From assembly GCA_949288715.1 (NCBI GenBank), contig CASELH010000017.1:1-46735 (forward strand): 46,735 nt of DNA, given 5' to 3'. The DNA comes from an uncultured Bacteroides sp. Its GTDB lineage: Bacteria; Bacteroidota; Bacteroidia; Bacteroidales; Bacteroidaceae. A program made the translations under genes and the position numbers. Of this stretch, positions 1-9,331 are shown piece by piece. A model generated the notes under the pieces. The model was given only the letters and a program-made list of their open reading frames with translations, did not search any database and was not told where the DNA came from. Every line of letters begins with the position of its first letter. The first letter of the stretch is position 1.

Positions 1-96
1 TTGACCTCTGCTTTTTTGAAGCAAAGATCCTAGTTTATTGTTTGAGTGGATCACTTTTCAATGAGTATGGGGGACTATTTTTCAATGAGTATATAC
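1..96 (+). mobile_element. Probable end of an insertion sequence (IS21-like) at the window edge
   Basis: A 14-base direct repeat (TTTTCAATGAGTAT) occurs at 55-68 and 79-92, a 24-base period, each copy preceded by a GATCAC/GACTAT-like sequence. Repeated blocks of this kind near a terminus are typical of IS21-family ends. The sequence changes abruptly into GH3-like coding sequence near position 97. No transposase lies inside the window, so the element body would be to the left. The family assignment is from memory of the repeat style and is tentative. Confidence 0.5.
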
Positions 97-309
97 AGCG
101 TCACCACCCCCGTGGCTCTGCTGAAGGATTTCTGCAAAGTAGAACTGCAGCCGGGTGAAGAGAAACGCATCTCCTTCGCCATTCCTTGTTCGCGCCTGGG
201 GCTTTGGAACCAAGCCATGAAGTACGCCACTGAACCGGGCGACTTCACCCTGATGATAGGCCGCTCAGTAGAAGATATCCGTTTACAAAAAAACATCACA
301 CTGCAATGA
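97..309 (+). pseudogene. C-terminal remnant of a GH3 glycosidase (fibronectin III-like domain)
   Basis: The reading frame encodes about 70 residues matching the end of GH3 enzymes: 'SVTTPVALLKDF', 'LQPGEEKRISF' and 'EPGDFTLMIGRS' are the usual Fn3-like domain signatures, seen also in the three complete GH3 genes of this window. Everything upstream, including the catalytic domain, is missing and replaced by the IS-like end. The open frame extends left to a GTG at 46 inside that end, so a short chimeric peptide of 87 residues could be made, but it would have no catalytic function. Its TGA stop overlaps the ATG of the next gene (ATGA at 306-309), showing that the intact gene was once the upstream partner of the GH43 gene in an operon. 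Confidence 0.75.
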
Positions 310-1943
310 AAACAAAAAGTCTTATTCATATTTGCCTCCTTTTTGCGGTGCTCCACTGCACGAGTCTGCTCACACTCCAAGCGCAACCCATACAGAACCC
401 CATCATCCCCGGTTTCCATCCCGACCCCTGCATCGTCAGGGTGCAAGGCGACTACTACATCGTGACCTCCACCTTCGAGTGGTTTCCGGGCATTCCCATC
501 TACCACTCCACCGACTTGGAGCATTGGGAGCAGATAGGCAATGTGCTGACCTGCAAAAGCCAGCTCGACCTCACCGGCATCCCCGATGCCGAAGGCGTCT
601 ACGCCCCCTCCATCACGTGGTACGACGGGCTGTTTTACGTCACCTACACCATCGTGCACCCCGGCCTGCAATGGAGCAGCAAGGGCTATCCCAACTACAT
701 AGTCACGGCCACCAATCCCGCTGGGCCTTGGTCTGAGCCCACCTACATTAATTCCCTGGGCTTCGACCCTTCCCTGTTCATTGACGAAGACGGGAAAGGC
801 TATGTCGTGGTACGCATCTTTGACCACCGCAAGGGGCATCCCTCTTCGCCGGGCATCGGCATCCACGAACTGGATATGAAGACACTGAAGCCCATCGGCC
901 AGCCCCGCTTCATCTACTCCGGGTGGGGCAGGCAGTCTGCCGAAGGCCCCAAATTGCTGAAAAAAGACGGCTACTACTACCTGTTTACGGCAGAGGGTGG
1001 CACCGGCTATGGGCACTATGAGGCCGTGGCACGCTCGCGCAACATCTACGGGCCTTACGAAAGGGCGCCGCACATCTTCTACACGGCAAAAGACAACCCT
1101 GAGTGGCCCGTGCAGAAAGCCGGCCACGGCACCGTGTTCTCCACCCCCGACAGCGAGTGGTACACCACCCACTTGGCCTCGCGCCCGCTGACCAAGCAAG
1201 GCCATTGCCCCTTGGGGCGCGAAACCTACCTCCAGAAGGTGGAATGGAAAAACGGATGGCCTCAACTGGCAGGGGACTGCATCTTGCCCACGCCTGCTGT
1301 TGCCCGCCCTACACAAAGTAGCAACAGCACAACCCCGCGCCCCACAACGGCATTCGACGAATTCTCCGGCACAACCCTGGCCGACAAATACATCACCACA
1401 AGAGAGCCTTTACACCCCGACTGGATTAAACTGGAAGAAGGCAAGCTACACCTGCGGGGGCGCGAAGCCTTGGGCTGCCTGTACCGCCAAAGCCTGCTGG
1501 CACAGCGCGTCACGGCATTCAACCAGACGTTTGAAACCCGTCTGTCTTTCCGTCCCGTCCACTACCGCCAAAGCGCCGGCCTGTGTCTCTACTACAACAC
1601 CACGCACTTCTATGCCCTGGGACTGACACACGACGAGCAGAAAGGCCTCGTGCTGGAACTGACAGGAACCGACAAAACCTACCTGGAGTACCTGCCCGAA
1701 CGCATCCCTGTACCGACAGCGGACGTATGGATGAGGGCAGCCATTGACTACGGAAAATTGCAATTCTATTACTCGACAGACGGGAAGGAATGGACGCCCA
1801 TCGGCCCCGTGCTCGACTTCGGCAAGCTGTCCGACGACTACACCGGAGGCTTTACCGGCGCCGTAGCCGGGCTCTTTGCCCAAGACGGCGTATACGAATC
1901 CACTTGGGCTGCTTTCGACTACTTCTCCTGCAAAGAAGAATAA
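306..1943 (+). CDS. Secreted GH43 beta-xylosidase / alpha-L-arabinofuranosidase
   Basis: The 545-residue protein has a signal peptide (about residues 1-26, ending LQAQ), a five-bladed propeller GH43 domain (about 28-330) and a C-terminal beta-sandwich (about 345-545) of the kind common in two-domain GH43 xylosidases. The three expected acidic residues are visible: Asp40 in HPDP (base), Asp154 in GFDPS (pKa modulator) and Glu213 in SAEGP (acid). The enzyme should release terminal xylose or arabinofuranose with inversion, probably in the periplasm. It overlaps the truncated GH3 remnant by ATGA. The original promoter was probably lost or displaced when the IS-like end arrived, so expression is uncertain. 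Xylosidase versus arabinofuranosidase specificity cannot be read from sequence. Confidence 0.88.
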   Translation: MKTKSLIHICLLFAVLHCTSLLTLQAQPIQNPIIPGFHPDPCIVRVQGDYYIVTSTFEWFPGIPIYHSTDLEHWEQIGNVLTCKSQLDLTGIPDAEGVYAPSITWYDGLFYVTYTIVHPGLQWSSKGYPNYIVTATNPAGPWSEPTYINSLGFDPSLFIDEDGKGYVVVRIFDHRKGHPSSPGIGIHELDMKTLKPIGQPRFIYSGWGRQSAEGPKLLKKDGYYYLFTAEGGTGYGHYEAVARSRNIYGPYERAPHIFYTAKDNPEWPVQKAGHGTVFSTPDSEWYTTHLASRPLTKQGHCPLGRETYLQKVEWKNGWPQLAGDCILPTPAVARPTQSSNSTTPRPTTAFDEFSGTTLADKYITTREPLHPDWIKLEEGKLHLRGREALGCLYRQSLLAQRVTAFNQTFETRLSFRPVHYRQSAGLCLYYNTTHFYALGLTHDEQKGLVLELTGTDKTYLEYLPERIPVPTADVWMRAAIDYGKLQFYYSTDGKEWTPIGPVLDFGKLSDDYTGGFTGAVAGLFAQDGVYESTWAAFDYFSCKEE

Positions 1944-1981
1944 ACCCAAATCGGTCATTAGAGATTTGGGATAAAAAATAA

Positions 1982-2019
1982 AGCCGCACAAGGAGCTTCT
2001 GAAAAACACCTGTGCGGCT
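1982..2019 (-). terminator. Rho-independent terminator of the PUL operon
   Basis: A perfect 9-bp inverted repeat (AGCCGCACA at 1982-1990, TGTGCGGCT at 2011-2019) has a 20-base loop. In the minus direction it is followed by a T-rich run (complement of 1970-1981). It lies between two convergent genes, just past the GH3 stop, and may also stop plus-strand transcripts from the GH43 gene. Confidence 0.7.
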
Positions 2020-2042
2020 ACGTCTACTTTATCTACCCGGAA

Positions 2043-4436
2043 TCACTCTACATGCAGGGGCTGCATTTCTGAGAAGTATACCGTGCGAAGAGGAAGTGAA
2101 TAGCTATCACCCGTCAATGTAATGGTGTCCGACAACCGGATATCCGCAGACGATGCACCCACTTTTATTTGGTAGTCGCCGCTGTCCACCGTCCATTTAC
2201 CCGCATTATAATAGCCAAACTGCTGCGGCGACATCAGGAATTCCACAGTAGCCGTTTGCCCGGGTTCCAGATGCACCCGTCCGAAGCCTTGCAGACGGAT
2301 GGGCTTCAGCGGCTGGGCTTCCGTAGTGGGCGATACATACAATTGCACAATCTCTTCTGAAGCATATTTGCCCAAATTTGAGACATCAAAAGAAATCCGG
2401 ATAGCGTCACCGGAAGTGGCTACCGTTTTCTCAACCGCCAGATTGCTGTAGCTGTATTCATTGTAACTCAACCCGAAACCAAAGGGGTAAGCTATCCGCT
2501 TATCCGGCTCACAGGAATAATTGTAACAGATGTTTTCATTCAGTTCCACATTGGGATAGCTGACGCTCAACTTGCCGGAAGGACTGATATGGCCATACAG
2601 AATATCAGCCAGGGCATTTCCGCCTTCTTCACCCGGATACCAAGCTTGTATCACCGCTGCGCATTGTTCTGCCAAGTCTCCAATGACTTGTGCCCGCCCG
2701 CCAAAGATTATCAATACGACAGGCTTCCCGGTAGCAATCAGTTGCCTAACAAACTCTTCCTGCTTTCCCGGTAGTCTGAGGCTGCCCCGGTCGCGGTTTT
2801 CACCGCAAAGCAAGGTATTCTCGCCTACAGCCGCCACAATCACGTCGCTCTGCGCGGCCTGCTCAAGAGCTTTCTCCCGGTCGATTTCCTCACCCGTTTC
2901 AATACGCCGGTTCATGAAGTAACGTAATATCATGGCCCGTTCATCCCCACCGTCGGCAATGGTCGTTTCAGTCTTTTCCGTCCAGTCGCATCCCCGGGTA
3001 TAGGCCAAGGTTGAGCCTTCGGGTAACTTGGCCTCCATTCCTTCCTTCAAAGACACTATCTTAGGACACTGGTCACTGGGGTTACGACGATGCCAGAACA
3101 TCGACATGCCCTGATAAGTATAATCGCCCAGCATAGCCCACATGGTATTGGCATTAGGACCGGTAAGCGCTATTCTCTTCGGGGCGGACAAAGGCAGAAT
3201 GCCGTCGTTCTTGAGCAACACTACCGACTGGGAGGCCAGGCGATAAGCCGTTTCCCGCTCTTCCGGCGTATCAAACGTAATGTTTCCCTTTTGATAAAGC
3301 ACCGGTTGTTCATCCAGCAGGCCAAGGCGGGCTTTCAGCGTAAGCACACGCTTCACGGCCTTCTCAAATGTCTCCTGGCTGACAAGTCCTTTATCGATGG
3401 CTTCTTGCAGGTGCGGATAGTTGACGCCACTCTGAAACTCCACGTCATTGCCCGCATTGAGGGCAGCAGCCGCCTTGTGCAGGGCGTCTGTCTCCGAGTC
3501 TATTTGTCCGACGGAGCCATAGTCGCTCACCATTACGCCGTCAAACCCCAAGTAATCGCGTAAAATGCCTTGTTGCAGTTCGGCATTGGCTACCGCCTTG
3601 ATGCCGTGGAAAGAATGATAGCCCGTCATCACCACTTTGCTCCCGGCAATACGTATCATTGCCTCGTGGGGCAGCAGGATTTCTTCCATCAGCTCCTTCT
3701 CCGGCGATTCGGCTCCGCCGCCATATCCTAGGAAGTGCTTGCTGCATGCGGCTATGCCTTGCTCCAATCCGCCGTCCTGCAAGCCTTTCACAAAAGCCGT
3801 GCCCATAGCGGCGGACAGGTAAGCATCTTCCCCATACGATTCTTCCAGGCGGTTGAAATAAGGGTTGCGCACCACGTCCACCATGGGCGACAAGGCAAGC
3901 ATTCCGCCTATTTTGCGCATGTCACGAGCCGTCTGCCGGGTCTTTTCCATGGCCAGTTCGGGGTTGAACGAACAGGCCAGCCCTATCTGTTGCGGATAGA
4001 CAGTGGCCCCGAGCGTGGCGATGCCCGAAATGACTTCTTCGTGAAACAAGGCCGGAATACCGTTGGGCGTATGCTCCATCAGCCAGGCCTGCACCTGCGC
4101 CACTTGGTTCCGCAAGCTGTCGGGAGAGATTTCCTGCGTACTTCCATATTGCGAAAAGTGCCCTACTCCGTTGGGAATCTTCTCTCGGCACTTCGCCGTA
4201 TCCAGGCGCCCGGCATCGTCAAACAACTCGGTCACATACATGCCGTGAAGTTGGGCTATACGCTCGGACTGACTCATTTTGTCGTACAACGCATTGACTT
4301 TCTGCTCAACCTCTGCATTGGACAAAGGCTGCTCTTTAGCCTCCCATTGGAACTTGGCGGGAGCATCCTGGCACGACGTGCAACACAGTGCACCACCCAT
4401 CATCATTGCACTCATTAATAATGATATTGACTTCAT
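2043..4436 (-). CDS. GH3 lipoprotein beta-glucosidase / beta-xylosidase
   Basis: The 797-residue protein has a lipoprotein-type signal with a probable acylated Cys near residues 18-22 (CCTSC). It has the full three-part GH3 layout: an (alpha/beta)8 domain with the substrate-binding KH at 233-234 and catalytic nucleophile Asp305 in SDYGS, a GH3 C-terminal alpha/beta sandwich domain (about 400-640), and a terminal Fn3-like domain (about 680-790). It should remove terminal beta-glucose or beta-xylose with retention. Its start lies 4 bases after the GH51 stop, so the two are almost certainly translated from one mRNA. It is the last gene of the minus-strand PUL operon and is followed by a terminator. 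Substrate choice between glucose and xylose is not resolved. Confidence 0.9.
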   Translation of the reverse strand: MKSISLLMSAMMMGGALCCTSCQDAPAKFQWEAKEQPLSNAEVEQKVNALYDKMSQSERIAQLHGMYVTELFDDAGRLDTAKCREKIPNGVGHFSQYGSTQEISPDSLRNQVAQVQAWLMEHTPNGIPALFHEEVISGIATLGATVYPQQIGLACSFNPELAMEKTRQTARDMRKIGGMLALSPMVDVVRNPYFNRLEESYGEDAYLSAAMGTAFVKGLQDGGLEQGIAACSKHFLGYGGGAESPEKELMEEILLPHEAMIRIAGSKVVMTGYHSFHGIKAVANAELQQGILRDYLGFDGVMVSDYGSVGQIDSETDALHKAAAALNAGNDVEFQSGVNYPHLQEAIDKGLVSQETFEKAVKRVLTLKARLGLLDEQPVLYQKGNITFDTPEERETAYRLASQSVVLLKNDGILPLSAPKRIALTGPNANTMWAMLGDYTYQGMSMFWHRRNPSDQCPKIVSLKEGMEAKLPEGSTLAYTRGCDWTEKTETTIADGGDERAMILRYFMNRRIETGEEIDREKALEQAAQSDVIVAAVGENTLLCGENRDRGSLRLPGKQEEFVRQLIATGKPVVLIIFGGRAQVIGDLAEQCAAVIQAWYPGEEGGNALADILYGHISPSGKLSVSYPNVELNENICYNYSCEPDKRIAYPFGFGLSYNEYSYSNLAVEKTVATSGDAIRISFDVSNLGKYASEEIVQLYVSPTTEAQPLKPIRLQGFGRVHLEPGQTATVEFLMSPQQFGYYNAGKWTVDSGDYQIKVGASSADIRLSDTITLTGDSYSLPLRTVYFSEMQPLHVE

Positions 4437-4440
4437 AAGA

Positions 4441-6423
4441 TTATTCCTTCAAACTTTTTTTCAAGATATATACTGCAAAACTTTTGGCAGGCAGCTCTAC
4501 ATCCAGCCGTTGCCCGCCCACATTCAATGTATTTTCCACCGGCACAATCCTTTCCGGGTTTTCCAACGAATTATCCGCATCAAGGTCTTCACACGAGAGC
4601 ATGACTACACGCCCTTCAGCCAACGCCTCGCGTTTCTTCAATCCGTCGAAGGCTATGCCCAGATGCTGTGCCTGGCCGCTCGTATTGGCCACCTTCACGA
4701 TGTATTCTCCTTTATCCTTGTCGTACACCGCGCTGGCATAGAGTCCGTTCTGCCCTTTGGCGCCGGTGACGGCCTTGCCGTCCATGGTCAGGGGCAATAC
4801 ATGCGTGCCTTTATAAAGGCTGTAAAGCTGCTGCACATAGTAGCTGGCAGAGCCCACGGACCGCAGGTTGTCGAACCAAATGAGGTCGGGGCGCCATTGC
4901 CAGCCTTCCACATGAGCCAGTAAGGGGGCGTAGGTAGCCATGTGCACGATGTCGGCATTGCGTTCGAGTCCGGTCATGAAGGCGGCTTCTACCAGCGAGG
5001 CGTTGAAGTGGTTCCACTTCTTCCCCACCGCATGGCAGGCATACTCGCCGGCAAACACCTTCGGGCCTTTACGGTCGTACTTATCATAGCGCCCTGCTTG
5101 GGAAAGAAGCCAAGACTCCGGGCTGTAATAATGCTCGTCCACCAAGTCGACTTTCAGTTTTTTCATCTCTGTCCACAAGTAGTCGAACTCCGCCTTCATC
5201 CAGTCCGGCGAAGGCCCTGCCGAGCCTACAATCTGAATTTCAGGGTGAGCTTGGCGCAAGGCCTTGACGAAAGGCTTCAGCCGCTCCACATACTCAGGTC
5301 CCCATTGCTCATTGCCGATGCCTATGTACTTCATGCCAAAAGGTTCCGGATGCCCCATCTCTGCCCGCACTTTACCCCAAGGAGTAGAGGGGTCGCCGTT
5401 GGCAAACTCTATCAAGTCAATTGCATCCTGAATGTAGGGCTGCAAACTGTCCACCGGGACATGGGCTTTAGGGTCAGTATTTTGAAATTGGCAAGCCAAA
5501 CCCACGCTCAAGATGGGCAGAGGCTCCGCCCCTATCTCCTCGGCAAACTGGAAGAACTCATAGTAGCCCAGTCCGTAGCTCTGATAGTAGTCGGGGAAAA
5601 AGCGGTAGGTAAAGGAATGCTGCCAGCGGTTGCCGTTCAACGGGCGGTTTTCCACCGGTCCAACGGAATTCTTCCATTGGTAGCGCGTCTCCAGGTCTGT
5701 GCCCTCCACGATGCAGCCTCCGGGAAAGCGAAGTACGCCGGGCTTCAAGTCGGCCAGCTTCTGCGCCAAGTCTTTGCGGAGACCGTTTTCATGCCCCATC
5801 CAGGTATCTGTGGGGAAGAGGGACACATGCTCCAAGTCTACCCCCTCGGGCGAGTCGAGGAAGATGCGCAAGCGCCCTTTGGCCTCCGTCTTGACAGGAG
5901 TCAGCACGGCGGTATATTTCGCCCAGCCGGAGCCCTTGATGTCGATGGTTTGTGTGGCAACGGCCTGCTCCTCACTCATGGTGTCGGGATCTATCAGCTC
6001 TACCTTTATCTTGGCAGACTGCCCAGAGGGAACACGTGCCCACACAGAAAACCGGTAACTCTCTCCCTGTCGGAAAGCCACCCCGAAGTAGCCCTCATTC
6101 TCCAGTCCCGTGCGCCTTTCCTTGTGGCCGGGATTCTCCAGGCGGACGTAATGCGGGTTGCGTTCAAACGGCCCGTCATCGCGCACCGACACATTGCCGA
6201 AGGCACTCCATCCCATCAATCGTTGTGGAAATTCAAAAGAGCGGTTCTTCACCATCTCAGCATAAAGCCCACCGTCGGCCGCATAGTTGATGTCCTCAAA
6301 AAACAGTCCGTACATGGTAGGCTGAATCTGTGCGCCCGGCTTGTCGGCGCGCACCACCAATTCATTAGTCTCAGTTGTCCATGCAGTAGCCAAAGCCGCT
6401 AATGTCAATAAAAAAGCATTCAT
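4441..6423 (-). CDS. GH51 alpha-L-arabinofuranosidase with N-terminal carbohydrate-binding-like domain
   Basis: The 660-residue protein begins with a short signal peptide (about 1-16). Residues 20-60 start the catalytic fold (the MYGLFFEDIN segment is typical of GH51). A CBM4-like beta-sandwich insert covers about 65-205. The TIM barrel then resumes, with acid/base Glu372 in GIGNEQWGPEY and nucleophile Glu460 in FAGEY. A C-terminal beta domain completes the family layout. It should release alpha-L-arabinofuranose side groups from arabinan, arabinoxylan or similar chains. It is separated from the upstream sulfatase by 127 bases and from GH3 downstream by 4 bases. The catalytic residues are intact and the length is normal. 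Confidence 0.93.
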   Translation of the reverse strand: MNAFLLTLAALATAWTTETNELVVRADKPGAQIQPTMYGLFFEDINYAADGGLYAEMVKNRSFEFPQRLMGWSAFGNVSVRDDGPFERNPHYVRLENPGHKERRTGLENEGYFGVAFRQGESYRFSVWARVPSGQSAKIKVELIDPDTMSEEQAVATQTIDIKGSGWAKYTAVLTPVKTEAKGRLRIFLDSPEGVDLEHVSLFPTDTWMGHENGLRKDLAQKLADLKPGVLRFPGGCIVEGTDLETRYQWKNSVGPVENRPLNGNRWQHSFTYRFFPDYYQSYGLGYYEFFQFAEEIGAEPLPILSVGLACQFQNTDPKAHVPVDSLQPYIQDAIDLIEFANGDPSTPWGKVRAEMGHPEPFGMKYIGIGNEQWGPEYVERLKPFVKALRQAHPEIQIVGSAGPSPDWMKAEFDYLWTEMKKLKVDLVDEHYYSPESWLLSQAGRYDKYDRKGPKVFAGEYACHAVGKKWNHFNASLVEAAFMTGLERNADIVHMATYAPLLAHVEGWQWRPDLIWFDNLRSVGSASYYVQQLYSLYKGTHVLPLTMDGKAVTGAKGQNGLYASAVYDKDKGEYIVKVANTSGQAQHLGIAFDGLKKREALAEGRVVMLSCEDLDADNSLENPERIVPVENTLNVGGQRLDVELPAKSFAVYILKKSLKE

Positions 6424-6550
6424 TTAATTGATTTCAGTTTTTAAAACTCTTATAATTTCACCTTTGCAATGGAAATAATGATGCCAAAATAAGGCATTAT
6501 TTTGAAAAACGGAAATAAAAAAACAAAAAAATCATCTAAGAGCCTGCCAC

Positions 6551-8035
6551 TTAAAGCGTCTCACCTCCATTTCCATAAAATTTCATTTTGGCTTCATAGT
6601 ATTCCAGTTGTGCTTCGCCGTTCTTCGACTTGGGGCCGATGCCTTTCTTCTTGGCATCGAGTACGGCGTCGAGGCGTTGCTGGTCGGTCAGCTGGTCAGT
6701 ATCCCATTCAGCTTGGAAGATGGGCTTCGCGTCGGCCACACCGGTCTGCTTCAGGGAGTCCATCTTGGCGGCAAGCATGCGCACGATTTCCGGGTGCTTG
6801 TCCTTGAGGTTCACCTGTTCGCCGATGTCTTCGCGCAGGTTGATGAGCAGGGTGTCGTGGGCAGGAACGTCCGTCTGCCAGTAGTTGCCTTTCTTGAGGG
6901 GTTCGGGCAGCTTCAGCTTCCAGTCGCCCGAGCGGTAGGCTTCCAGTTTCATGGCGGTGATGTAGGCAAAGTCCTGATTGGCGCGATGGCCGGTGTTCAG
7001 CAGCACGGGCAGGATGTTTTGCCCGTCGATGGGGCGGTCGGTGGGAATCTTGCCGCCGGTCAGCGTGGCAAAGGTGACGAACCAGTCGCCCATGAAAGCT
7101 ACGCTCTCTTCTACCTGTCCGGGCTTGATGTGGCCTTTCCAGCGGACAATCATGGGTACGCGCTGCCCGCCGTCCCAGGTAGTTCCCTTGCCGCGGTAGA
7201 GGGGCAGGGCACAGCCGGCGTTAGGCCCTTCGGAGAGCCAGGGGCCGTTGTCGCTGGAGAAGGCGATGATGGTGTTCTCGTCCAGGCCGAGCTCTTCCAC
7301 TTTCTTGAGGATTTCGCCTACGCCCCAGTCCAGTTCCATGATGACATCGCCATACAGGCCGTTTTTGGACTTGCCCTTGAAGCGTGGGGATGCGGCGATG
7401 GGCACGTGGGGCATGTGGTAGGCCACGTAGCAGAAGAAGGTTTCCCCTGCCCGGCTTTTACGCTCTATGTAGTCCAGCGCCTTGTTGGTGATGGTGATGG
7501 TAGCGGAGTCCTTGCAGGCAGGGGTGTCTTGCCAGGTGTCGCCGTCCACGTAGTGGAAAGGCGGGTTGTCGATGGAGCTGACCGTGCCGAAGAACTCGTC
7601 GAAGCCCTGGCGTTTGGGCAGGTACTGGTAGTCGGTGCCCAGGTGCCACTTGCCGAAGAGAGCGGTGCCGTAGCCCTCGGCGCGCAGCATTTCGGCCATG
7701 GTGACTTCTTCGGGGCTCATGCCCGTGAAGCTGTGGGGGAAGAACACGTGGCGGATGCCCATACGCGAGGGATAGCGTCCTGTCATGAGGCACGCACGTG
7801 AGGGGGTGGATACCGGCGCGCCGGAGTAGAAGTCGGTGAAGCGCATCCCCTCTTCGGCCATGCGGTCGAGGTTGGGGGGTTCGTTTACCGTGGAGCCATA
7901 GCAGGCGAGGTCGGAGTAACCCATGTCGTCTGCATAAATAAAGATGATGTTGGGCTTTTCGTGTTGTTGCGCCAACGCGGGGACGGCTGTCATAGCCAGG
8001 CAACCGCCCGCCATCAGGTTTCTGAATACGTTCAT
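6551..8035 (-). CDS. S1-family sulfatase, serine-type (needs formylglycine maturation)
   Basis: The start is placed at ATG 8035 rather than the upstream in-frame start at 8110, because it begins a clean signal peptide (MNVFRNLMAGG..., cleaved near ALAQQ). The 494-residue protein carries the metal-binding YADDMGYSD (Asp36/Asp37) and the sulfatase signature S76-T-P-S-R followed by ACLMTGR. The modified residue is Ser rather than Cys, so activation would need an anaerobic sulfatase-maturing radical SAM enzyme; none is encoded here. It should hydrolyse a sulfate ester on a carbohydrate, in the periplasm or at the surface. It lies between the surface lipoprotein (116 bases upstream) and GH51. A sulfatase among these plant-glycan-type glycosidases is unexpected. 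Phosphodiesterase activity in the same fold is a less likely alternative. Confidence 0.9.
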   Translation of the reverse strand: MNVFRNLMAGGCLAMTAVPALAQQHEKPNIIFIYADDMGYSDLACYGSTVNEPPNLDRMAEEGMRFTDFYSGAPVSTPSRACLMTGRYPSRMGIRHVFFPHSFTGMSPEEVTMAEMLRAEGYGTALFGKWHLGTDYQYLPKRQGFDEFFGTVSSIDNPPFHYVDGDTWQDTPACKDSATITITNKALDYIERKSRAGETFFCYVAYHMPHVPIAASPRFKGKSKNGLYGDVIMELDWGVGEILKKVEELGLDENTIIAFSSDNGPWLSEGPNAGCALPLYRGKGTTWDGGQRVPMIVRWKGHIKPGQVEESVAFMGDWFVTFATLTGGKIPTDRPIDGQNILPVLLNTGHRANQDFAYITAMKLEAYRSGDWKLKLPEPLKKGNYWQTDVPAHDTLLINLREDIGEQVNLKDKHPEIVRMLAAKMDSLKQTGVADAKPIFQAEWDTDQLTDQQRLDAVLDAKKKGIGPKSKNGEAQLEYYEAKMKFYGNGGETL

Positions 8036-8151
8036 ATGAAATTTTAGATAAAAAAAGGAAAAAGCCCTTGGGCGGCAAATACCGGCCCAAGGGCCTTTGT
8101 TATCCCTCAAACCTTAAATAATATTCAATCTTTATCCTCTTTCAAACCAAC

Positions 8152-9312
8152 TCAATCTACCGCCTGGAAGCTCCAGAAGGTGGCGGCGCCGGCATTCCCG
8201 GGGTCTTGCACGGCCAACGTGAGGCTGCCATCCTGACTTACCACAATGTCGTAGGCAAAGGCCTCGGCCCCGGGCGTGTAGGTCACAGCGCTGAACGTGT
8301 AGCCATACAGCACGGAGACATCCTGCGTGTAGAGCTTGCCGATGGACCAGCCGTCCACGCCTTCCTCAAGGTTGAACGACCAGGTGCCCTTGCGGCCGCT
8401 GCTCAGCTCCAGCTCGCCGGTAATCTTGAAGGTCATGGTGCCCGTCAGTTCCTCGCCACGGCCCAGTGCCCCGGCCAGTGCGCTCAGCGTGGCTGAGTCG
8501 AAGGCAAACCACGATGGCGTCGTATCGCTGCCATAGCCGCCCAGGCCGTACATGGGCACCGGAGGAGCCACCCACGTCCAGGTGCGCTCGCCCGATTCGC
8601 CGGTAAGGTTCACCAGGAAGTCAGGCTTATAGGTATAGGTCTGCACCTCGATGGGGTCAAACGTATGCTCCACTACCGTGCCATCGGCCTTCGTAAAGGT
8701 GGCGGAAAGCGGCATTTCGCCCAGGTTGAACACGTAGAGCGTAGCCACGTTCTTGTCCGAGGTCTCGCCGGCAAAGTTCCACTCCGTCAGCACGGGGTTG
8801 GGGTTACGCAGGGTCACGCGGTTGCCGTTCAGCCCGTTGGCATCCCGTTCCACAATCACTTCTATCTTGTCCACGTCCAGCTCCGTGCCAAAGCCCGTGG
8901 CTCCGCCTTCCTGGCCGATGCACAGGCGGGTAGCAAGCTCGGCAGGCACTTGCGTAATGGCGTCTACCTGCACCTGCAAGGTGGTCTCCACATAGTTGCC
9001 CGTAGAGGGGTTGAAGCCACGGAACTTCACCTCATTGGCCCCCAGCCTGGAGGCTATCAACGTATCGTATGCGCTGGTAGACACCTCTGCCGTCGAGGCC
9101 AGTTGCTCCAACGTCCACTCCGACAACACCGCCGAGCGGTTTTCCACCACAATCTTGTTGCTGTTCACGCCGTTCTCCACCACGGGGGTCGCCGTAATCT
9201 TCAGCTGGTCGGCTGCAATGTCCGCCAAGCCGTGCGTATCGTCATCTTCAATAGGGCTGCAAGCACCCAGCAAGGCCAGTGCGCCCAAAGTCATGTATTT
9301 TATGAGTTTCAT
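8152..9312 (-). CDS. SusE/F-position surface lipoprotein, likely glycan-binding
   Basis: The 386-residue protein has a lipobox LLGAC with the acylated cysteine at residue 18, followed by acidic residues (SPIEDDD), a pattern linked to surface export of Bacteroides lipoproteins. The rest is beta-rich, with two similar Ig-like repeats near residues 35-110 and 125-210 (compare 'ENRSAVLSEWTLEQL' with 'NPNPVLTEWNFAGE') and a C-terminal sandwich (about 230-386). No catalytic motif is evident. Its place 19 bases after susD is the usual slot for surface glycan-binding proteins, which hold the polysaccharide for the SusC/D importer. The ligand cannot be named. Confidence is high for a PUL lipoprotein and lower for glycan binding. 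Confidence 0.8.
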   Translation of the reverse strand: MKLIKYMTLGALALLGACSPIEDDDTHGLADIAADQLKITATPVVENGVNSNKIVVENRSAVLSEWTLEQLASTAEVSTSAYDTLIASRLGANEVKFRGFNPSTGNYVETTLQVQVDAITQVPAELATRLCIGQEGGATGFGTELDVDKIEVIVERDANGLNGNRVTLRNPNPVLTEWNFAGETSDKNVATLYVFNLGEMPLSATFTKADGTVVEHTFDPIEVQTYTYKPDFLVNLTGESGERTWTWVAPPVPMYGLGGYGSDTTPSWFAFDSATLSALAGALGRGEELTGTMTFKITGELELSSGRKGTWSFNLEEGVDGWSIGKLYTQDVSVLYGYTFSAVTYTPGAEAFAYDIVVSQDGSLTLAVQDPGNAGAATFWSFQAVD

Positions 9313-9331
9313 GTTTCTTTAGAATTAATAG

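Noticed and set aside
6459-6466. CACCTTTG on the plus strand upstream of GH51, similar to a -7 box
   Set aside because: It points away from GH51, differs from TAnnTTTG at the first base, and there is no plus-strand gene after it. An antisense RNA cannot be excluded, but nothing supports one.
6471-6504. Weak hairpin between the sulfatase and GH51 genes
   Set aside because: The stem is short (ATGCC/GGCAT) with uneven flanks. The T-rich stretch lies before it, not after it, in the transcribed direction, so it is not called a terminator.
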